The notes below the pieces were generated by a model that saw only the letters and a program-made list of their open reading frames with translations, was not told the origin of the DNA and made no database searches. The position numbers and the translations under genes were made by a program. A stretch of 10,355 bases of DNA from CAZUMH01 sp964621645 (GTDB lineage: Bacteria > Zhuqueibacterota > QNDG01 > JAGLOF01). Location: positions 1-10,355 of the forward strand of contig CAZUMH010000108.1 of NCBI GenBank assembly GCA_964621645.1, written 5' to 3'. Below, piece after piece: positions 6,448-10,355 of this stretch (position 1 is its first letter; each line of letters starts with the position of its first letter).

Positions 6448-7761
6448 CTACATGCTCCAATTAACCAGAAATTCGAGCCGGGAGCTGAAAATGACCATGA
6501 GTATTCCGGTAACGGTAATGACGATCCATGGCAGCCAGGTGGCTCGCAGAAAAGACCAGTAGGAATCCTTGTACTCCGATACCATGACGGTGAGACGGCC
6601 GATGAGTGCCGTGGGCGGCAGGCCATCACCCAGGGGCCAGAGCAGGCTGAGCCCGGCGATGACGACGGTGGCGTGCAGTCCCACCGAATCGAGGAACCAG
6701 ACCAGGGGGATGCCGATAATAGCGGCGCCGCCGTAGGTCAGGACACCCTCCGATACCGGAATGATAAAGACCAGCAACAGGTAGAGCAGAATGAGGGGAC
6801 AGCTGATCACCGCGTATGAAATGAGTCCTTTGACTCCGGTAGCGGTCATTACCTGCTGCAGCGCTCCCACCGCTCCCATGGTGGCCAGAAGTGGTGTCAG
6901 CCTCTTGACCGTGTCCCTGGACAGGGAAAGAAATGGCACCTTCACCGGGCTGACGATGAGGGCGGCCAGGGCTGCCAAAGAAAACTCCAGAGGCAATCCC
7001 AGAATTGGTATGGAAAAGGGAAGCAGCCTGGAGACAGCGATGAGTCCGAAAAAGACGCCGAACGGCAGAACCACCCGCCACCAGCTCATCCCCGCCGGGA
7101 TGGCAGGCATCTGGGAGAGGGCTTCCTCCAGGGAAACCTTCCTTTCCTGCTTCAGACCCAGAGTGAGCATAGTGAATATCCCCAGGAGCAATACCGGCAA
7201 ACCCAGCGGCAGTTCGAAGCCGACATAGGGAATCGCCGTGCCCGCCGTGACGATCATGGCCCAGATATTGACCGGAGGCGCGGCTGCGCTCAATCCGGCC
7301 ACGATAAAAAGGATGGCGGCGCTGCGTCGTTTTGAAACCCCCAGGTGACCCAGCGCCATGACGCAGGGAGCTCCCACCGTAAGCACCGACACGCTGCCGG
7401 CTCCGGTAAGAGCGCCGGGAATGAGGATGACTATCATCAGAAAGAAGAGCGCGACCAGACGTTTCGCGTGGAAGGCTCTGACGATACCCCGCACCACCAG
7501 GTTCACCGATCCGGAAGTGGCCATGATTTCTATGAAGATAGTGGCCGTGACAAAAACGAGCATCACATCAAGGTAGGTGAAGGCTCCCTCGATAAGATGG
7601 CGCGGCAAGGTCGCCAGCGGTGGAGTAAAAAAGAACGCTCCAACCACGCCCCCGGCCGCCGCGCTGGCCAGCATGCAGAGCTCGACGCTGAGTTTCTTCA
7701 GGTGAGCGACCGTGTAGGCCGCGGCCATGATCAACAGGATGACAACGATATGGACAATCAT
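6448..7761 (-). CDS. DctM-like (TRAP/IT superfamily) transporter permease
   Basis: A 437-residue polytopic membrane protein with about 11-12 hydrophobic helices, the usual size of a TRAP large permease (DctM) or another ion-transporter superfamily member. Landmarks are the helix-loop motif PGALTGAGSVSVLTVGAP (about 114-131), then a helix with GLSAAAPPVNIW (about 155-166), as in the re-entrant segments of this superfamily. No DctP-type solute-binding protein or DctQ subunit is adjacent. The DUF6305 gene lies directly upstream, with its stop (7766-7768) only 4 nt from the ATG at 7761, so the two are translationally coupled; no strong ribosome site is visible. Substrate cannot be read from sequence; a carboxylate or amino-acid-like anion would fit the neighbourhood. 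Other IT families (for example gluconate or citrate permeases) are the alternative. Confidence 0.72.
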   Translation of the reverse strand: MIVHIVVILLIMAAAYTVAHLKKLSVELCMLASAAAGGVVGAFFFTPPLATLPRHLIEGAFTYLDVMLVFVTATIFIEIMATSGSVNLVVRGIVRAFHAKRLVALFFLMIVILIPGALTGAGSVSVLTVGAPCVMALGHLGVSKRRSAAILFIVAGLSAAAPPVNIWAMIVTAGTAIPYVGFELPLGLPVLLLGIFTMLTLGLKQERKVSLEEALSQMPAIPAGMSWWRVVLPFGVFFGLIAVSRLLPFSIPILGLPLEFSLAALAALIVSPVKVPFLSLSRDTVKRLTPLLATMGAVGALQQVMTATGVKGLISYAVISCPLILLYLLLVFIIPVSEGVLTYGGAAIIGIPLVWFLDSVGLHATVVIAGLSLLWPLGDGLPPTALIGRLTVMVSEYKDSYWSFLRATWLPWIVITVTGILMVIFSSRLEFLVNWSM

Positions 7762-7765
7762 GGCA

Positions 7766-8428
7766 TCAGTCCGCTTTGGGGCTGAAAACCTGCTTCATCA
7801 AGTTGACAATTGCCAGCGCGTGGGGCAGTTCCTCCAGGGTGATGTTGTTTGTTCTGGCGATGTCGGTGAAGCGTCCGTCCTTGTTGCTGTCCTTGACCAC
7901 GATCAGCAGATCGGCATACGGTGCCACGGTGTCGATCATACGCTCATTGTCGCTTCCCGCCGCTCCCCGCTTGGAACTGCCGCCGGAATGGACCGCGATG
8001 ATGAATATATGTTCTTTTTTACAATACTTTATGATATCTTCAAGCCTTTTTTCCTCATCCCTGACGGTAAGACCGGAAGCCCCCATACCCTTGAGGCTGG
8101 CTCCTATAGCAAAAATGACGGTTTTGTAGGCGGTTCCTGTTGGATAGGCTTTATTATCGGTCTTCAGCTCCACATGGAAGCCCGTACCCGATTTGGCGCC
8201 GCCAAGACCTGATCCTTTTTTGACCATTTCTACTGTAGGCACATCACAGTAGTCGTACGTTACTCCCGCCTGATCAAGAATGATATTTACGGTGTTGATA
8301 TCGGCACTCTGGCCTGCTGACGTTGTCAGTACCGGATACTGTGCCGTGGGTATGTCCTCCTGAGCAAATACCGGAAAAACCACCAGTAGTAACGTCAGGA
8401 GTGCTATTATCCCCTTTATATATTTCAT
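7766..8428 (-). CDS. Secreted DUF6305-family protein
   Basis: A 220-residue protein with a Sec signal peptide (about 1-22, ending VFAQ), so it is predicted to be extracytoplasmic. The mature part looks like a single alpha/beta domain: PVLTTSAGQSADINTVNIIL (about 32-51), a strand ending VIFAIGASLKGMGASG, a strand HIFIIAVHSGG, a Ser/Arg-rich loop, then YADLLIVVKDSNKDGRFT. This matches my memory of DUF6305, a family of unknown function often beside transport genes. The nucleotide-like loops GASLKGMGASG and HSGGSSKRG hint at small-ligand binding, but this is inference. AGAGG lies ~8 nt before the ATG. It follows the C69 gene by 26 nt and is coupled to the transporter gene, so it may act as that transporter's external partner. 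No catalytic motif is recognised. Confidence 0.7.
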   Translation of the reverse strand: MKYIKGIIALLTLLLVVFPVFAQEDIPTAQYPVLTTSAGQSADINTVNIILDQAGVTYDYCDVPTVEMVKKGSGLGGAKSGTGFHVELKTDNKAYPTGTAYKTVIFAIGASLKGMGASGLTVRDEEKRLEDIIKYCKKEHIFIIAVHSGGSSKRGAAGSDNERMIDTVAPYADLLIVVKDSNKDGRFTDIARTNNITLEELPHALAIVNLMKQVFSPKAD

Positions 8429-8454
8429 GATTGACCTCTCTTAAAATCGAATTG

Positions 8455-10185
8455 TTATTTCTCTTCTACCGGTTTAAGATTGTTGTAGCGGATCAATTCC
8501 TCCAGCCACCAGTCCGGATATGTCAATGCCTCTCTGCCGCGATCTTCGATATTGTAGTGCCAAAGGTGATTATACTCGACCAGGAGCCGGTCACCCAGTT
8601 CCCACCAGGCATTAACGACCAGGTTTGCATTGTTAGTGCAGTAATCGGTGAGGAATTCCCGTGCTTTAGCCGGATCTTCCTTGTAGAGTTTTTTCGCTTT
8701 TTCGTCTATTTCCAGAGTCCGGGCAATGGCTCCGCCTTCCCACTTCTTTTGCATTTCCCGAACTTCCTTGATAGCATGGCTGTATACCACCTGGGTGTGG
8801 AAATCCACATAGTCAAAGGCCCAGCGGGCGGACTCGCGGTTAAATTGCCAGTGGTCCCCTACCTGGAATGACTTCGGGATGCTGGTCACTCCGATGTAGA
8901 AAGGCATCATGGCGTGAGTGTCCTGGGCCCCGAAGCCGAGCCAGACGATACCGCCGACTGGATTGGGGAGCCAGTCGCGGCATTGGGTTATGGTAACATA
9001 CTCGGCCCGGTTCACGCCGATGGCGCGGCCCAGATTATACTTTTTACCCTTGTAGGTGAATCCATATGGCAACCGGTTGGGATTCTCATAGGCGCCGCCC
9101 TGCAGGCCGCGGGCCGTGTAGAAAGGAGTCCCTTCGTACTTGTCCTTGAGAATGTGAATGACATCGGATACCGACACTTTCTTGTCCGGTTTCACCGAGA
9201 ACGGCAGCTCCATATTGGGGGTGTCAGCGCTATATTTCTTGGACGGCGCGACCAGATCGAAGAACCTCCAGAGCCGTCCGTGATACCCGTTGGTACTGGC
9301 GGCGCTTCCCTCTGTGGGAGAATAGGCTTTTTTCCAGCTGAAGGGTTCTCCGCTGTTCGGATCCCAGTAGCCGTGTTCAACGGCGTAGGATTTTACATTG
9401 GGTGAAGCCATGAAATAGTTCTCATTGTCCAGATCGATCTCACCGATGCGGGACTCGTTGGGGCATACACTCACATGATCATCGGGTACTCGCTGGGCGC
9501 ACCAGAGGGCTCCGGGGGTTCCCGTCTCGGGAGCCCAGAGCGGCCCAACCGGCATCACTTCGAAAATCCAGACTTCGTTGGGATCCGCTATGGCCAGCAT
9601 CTCACCGGTGTCGGTATGGCCGTACCCGTATTTCTCGACTATTTCACCCATGAACTTGATGGCCTGCCTGGCGCTGGTGGCCCGCTCCATCATCAAAAGT
9701 GTCAGCATGGTGACGTCGAATTTGGCCGTGGGAGTGTTGTTGAGCATCTCCCGGCGGCAGCCGATGGTGGATTCCCCTAAGGCCACCTGATTGTCGTTCA
9801 TATACCCGAACGCGCCGTGCATATACCCAAATGTATGTGCCGGCTGTGGTATTGAAACACCGGAGTAATTCTGGTCCACGGTTGCCCATTTCAATCCCTG
9901 CTCCGGAGGTTTTGTTCCGAACTGATCGATCCAGTAAATGCGCCGCATTTCACCTTCTTTATGATCCTCCGCTTTCACGTAGCGCCAGGTCCAGTCACAG
10001 AGTCCGCAGTCACAGGTATGGGTGGTGATTACCGAACCATCGGTTGTGGCTTTTTTACCGGCGATGACGACGGTACACTTATCCGGACCGTACGATAAAT
10101 ACTGAGCCTGGATCGTCTGGACACCAACCAGTAAAAGGACAGTCAGCAAAACACACAAAAGAGTGAGCTGTTTTTTCGATCTCAT
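8455..10185 (-). CDS. Secreted C69-family dipeptidase (Ntn hydrolase)
   Basis: A 576-residue protein with a Sec signal (about 1-27, ending QAQ). The start of the catalytic domain, DKCTVVIAGKKATTDGSVI (about 35-53), is typical of C69 (PepD-like, formerly U34) peptidases. Cys37 would become the N-terminal nucleophile after removal of the signal and about nine further residues. These N-terminal-nucleophile enzymes cleave dipeptides or amide bonds. Further family traits are WTWRYV (about 65-70) and the Trp/Tyr-rich central region. A cysteine cluster CDCGLC (58-63) is noteworthy. A GGAGG ribosome site precedes the ATG at 10185 and a candidate promoter lies upstream, so this is probably the first gene of the cluster. 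In this setting it could act on gamma-glutamyl peptides, as CapD, another Ntn hydrolase, does in Bacillus, but that is speculation. Confidence 0.88.
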   Translation of the reverse strand: MRSKKQLTLLCVLLTVLLLVGVQTIQAQYLSYGPDKCTVVIAGKKATTDGSVITTHTCDCGLCDWTWRYVKAEDHKEGEMRRIYWIDQFGTKPPEQGLKWATVDQNYSGVSIPQPAHTFGYMHGAFGYMNDNQVALGESTIGCRREMLNNTPTAKFDVTMLTLLMMERATSARQAIKFMGEIVEKYGYGHTDTGEMLAIADPNEVWIFEVMPVGPLWAPETGTPGALWCAQRVPDDHVSVCPNESRIGEIDLDNENYFMASPNVKSYAVEHGYWDPNSGEPFSWKKAYSPTEGSAASTNGYHGRLWRFFDLVAPSKKYSADTPNMELPFSVKPDKKVSVSDVIHILKDKYEGTPFYTARGLQGGAYENPNRLPYGFTYKGKKYNLGRAIGVNRAEYVTITQCRDWLPNPVGGIVWLGFGAQDTHAMMPFYIGVTSIPKSFQVGDHWQFNRESARWAFDYVDFHTQVVYSHAIKEVREMQKKWEGGAIARTLEIDEKAKKLYKEDPAKAREFLTDYCTNNANLVVNAWWELGDRLLVEYNHLWHYNIEDRGREALTYPDWWLEELIRYNNLKPVEEK

Positions 10186-10259
10186 GGTAATTCCTCCCTC
10201 TATACTTTGATATGTTTCTTAGTTGGAATGATTTTACTGTTCCATTCATGAATAAAATG

Positions 10260-10288
10260 AATATACAAAACATTCTTTTCCATTTAAA
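10260..10288 (-). promoter_or_regulatory. Candidate sigma70 promoter for the minus-strand cluster
   Basis: On the minus strand TTTAAA (10283-10288, 4 of 6 matches to the -35 consensus) is separated by 17 nt from TATATT (10260-10265, 5 of 6 matches to the -10). Transcription would start near 10253, giving a ~68-nt leader before the C69 start codon. The palindrome ATTCATGAAT (10244-10253) lies at this predicted start point and could be an operator. The region is AT-rich compared with the genes, which makes chance matches more likely. Confidence 0.4.
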
Positions 10289-10355
10289 GGATTTTCTTGA
10301 CAGGATGCCTATCATACGAAAGATCTTTCCAGCCGCCTCACTGGTGGAGGAGCCC

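Noticed and set aside
10079..10315. 78-codon minus-strand frame overlapping the start of the C69 gene
   Set aside because: It overlaps the C69 signal peptide in another frame and uses the AT-rich leader; no ribosome site supports it.
10305..10355. Plus-strand frame starting ATG and running off the right edge
   Set aside because: Only 17 codons are visible, with no proper ribosome site. A TTGACA just upstream has no matching -10 at the right spacing.
1..10355. CRISPR arrays, tRNA/rRNA genes, insertion sequences
   Set aside because: No regularly spaced direct repeats, no tRNA or rRNA-like segments and no transposase-like protein or paired terminal repeats were seen.

Overview
The window is a compact bacterial locus. 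Nine coding regions, including one 51-codon gene, all lie on the minus strand and are read from about position 10185 down to 135. The genes have Shine-Dalgarno sites of the GGAGG type, Sec signal peptides and a lipoprotein, which fits a diderm (Gram-negative-type) bacterium of moderate-to-high GC. The protein families (secreted C69 dipeptidase, DUF6305, a poly-gamma-glutamate synthase with a PgsW-like protein, a GH110-like beta-helix) are ones I associate with Spirochaetes, Acidobacteriota/Aminicenantes-like and similar environmental anaerobe lineages. The phylum cannot be fixed from this window.

Layout in transcription order. A possible sigma70 promoter (10260-10288) leads into a secreted C69-family Ntn dipeptidase (8455-10185). 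A secreted DUF6305-type protein (7766-8428) and a DctM-like polytopic transporter (6448-7761) follow. Next come a 51-residue two-helix membrane microprotein (6238-6393) and a membrane-anchored or secreted M14/AstE-like zinc deacylase (5061-6224). The poly-gamma-glutamate (PGA) core comes after that: PgsB/CapB ligase (3786-4946), PgsC/CapC membrane protein (3359-3796, overlapping capB by 11 nt) and a PgsW-like poly-gamma-glutamate system protein (2191-3288). The last gene is a lipoprotein GH110-like parallel beta-helix glycosidase (135-2051). Gaps are 4 to 139 nt and I see no convincing terminator for this direction between the genes, so one long transcript, or two to three overlapping units, is plausible. 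A strong hairpin-plus-T-tract at 28-70 ends a plus-strand transcript entering from the left. It also marks the left border of the cluster.

How the genes may work together (inference): CapB/CapC make a gamma-linked glutamyl polymer at the membrane with PgsW as an accessory. The C69 peptidase and the M14-like enzyme are two different amide hydrolases located outside the cytoplasm. They could trim, release or recycle gamma-glutamyl material, and the transporter plus DUF6305 protein could carry products. CapA/PgsA and CapD, found in Bacillus PGA loci, are not in the window. The 51-aa membrane protein is a candidate analogue of the small CapE/PgsE subunits. The GH110-like lipoprotein may be a separate carbohydrate-related gene.
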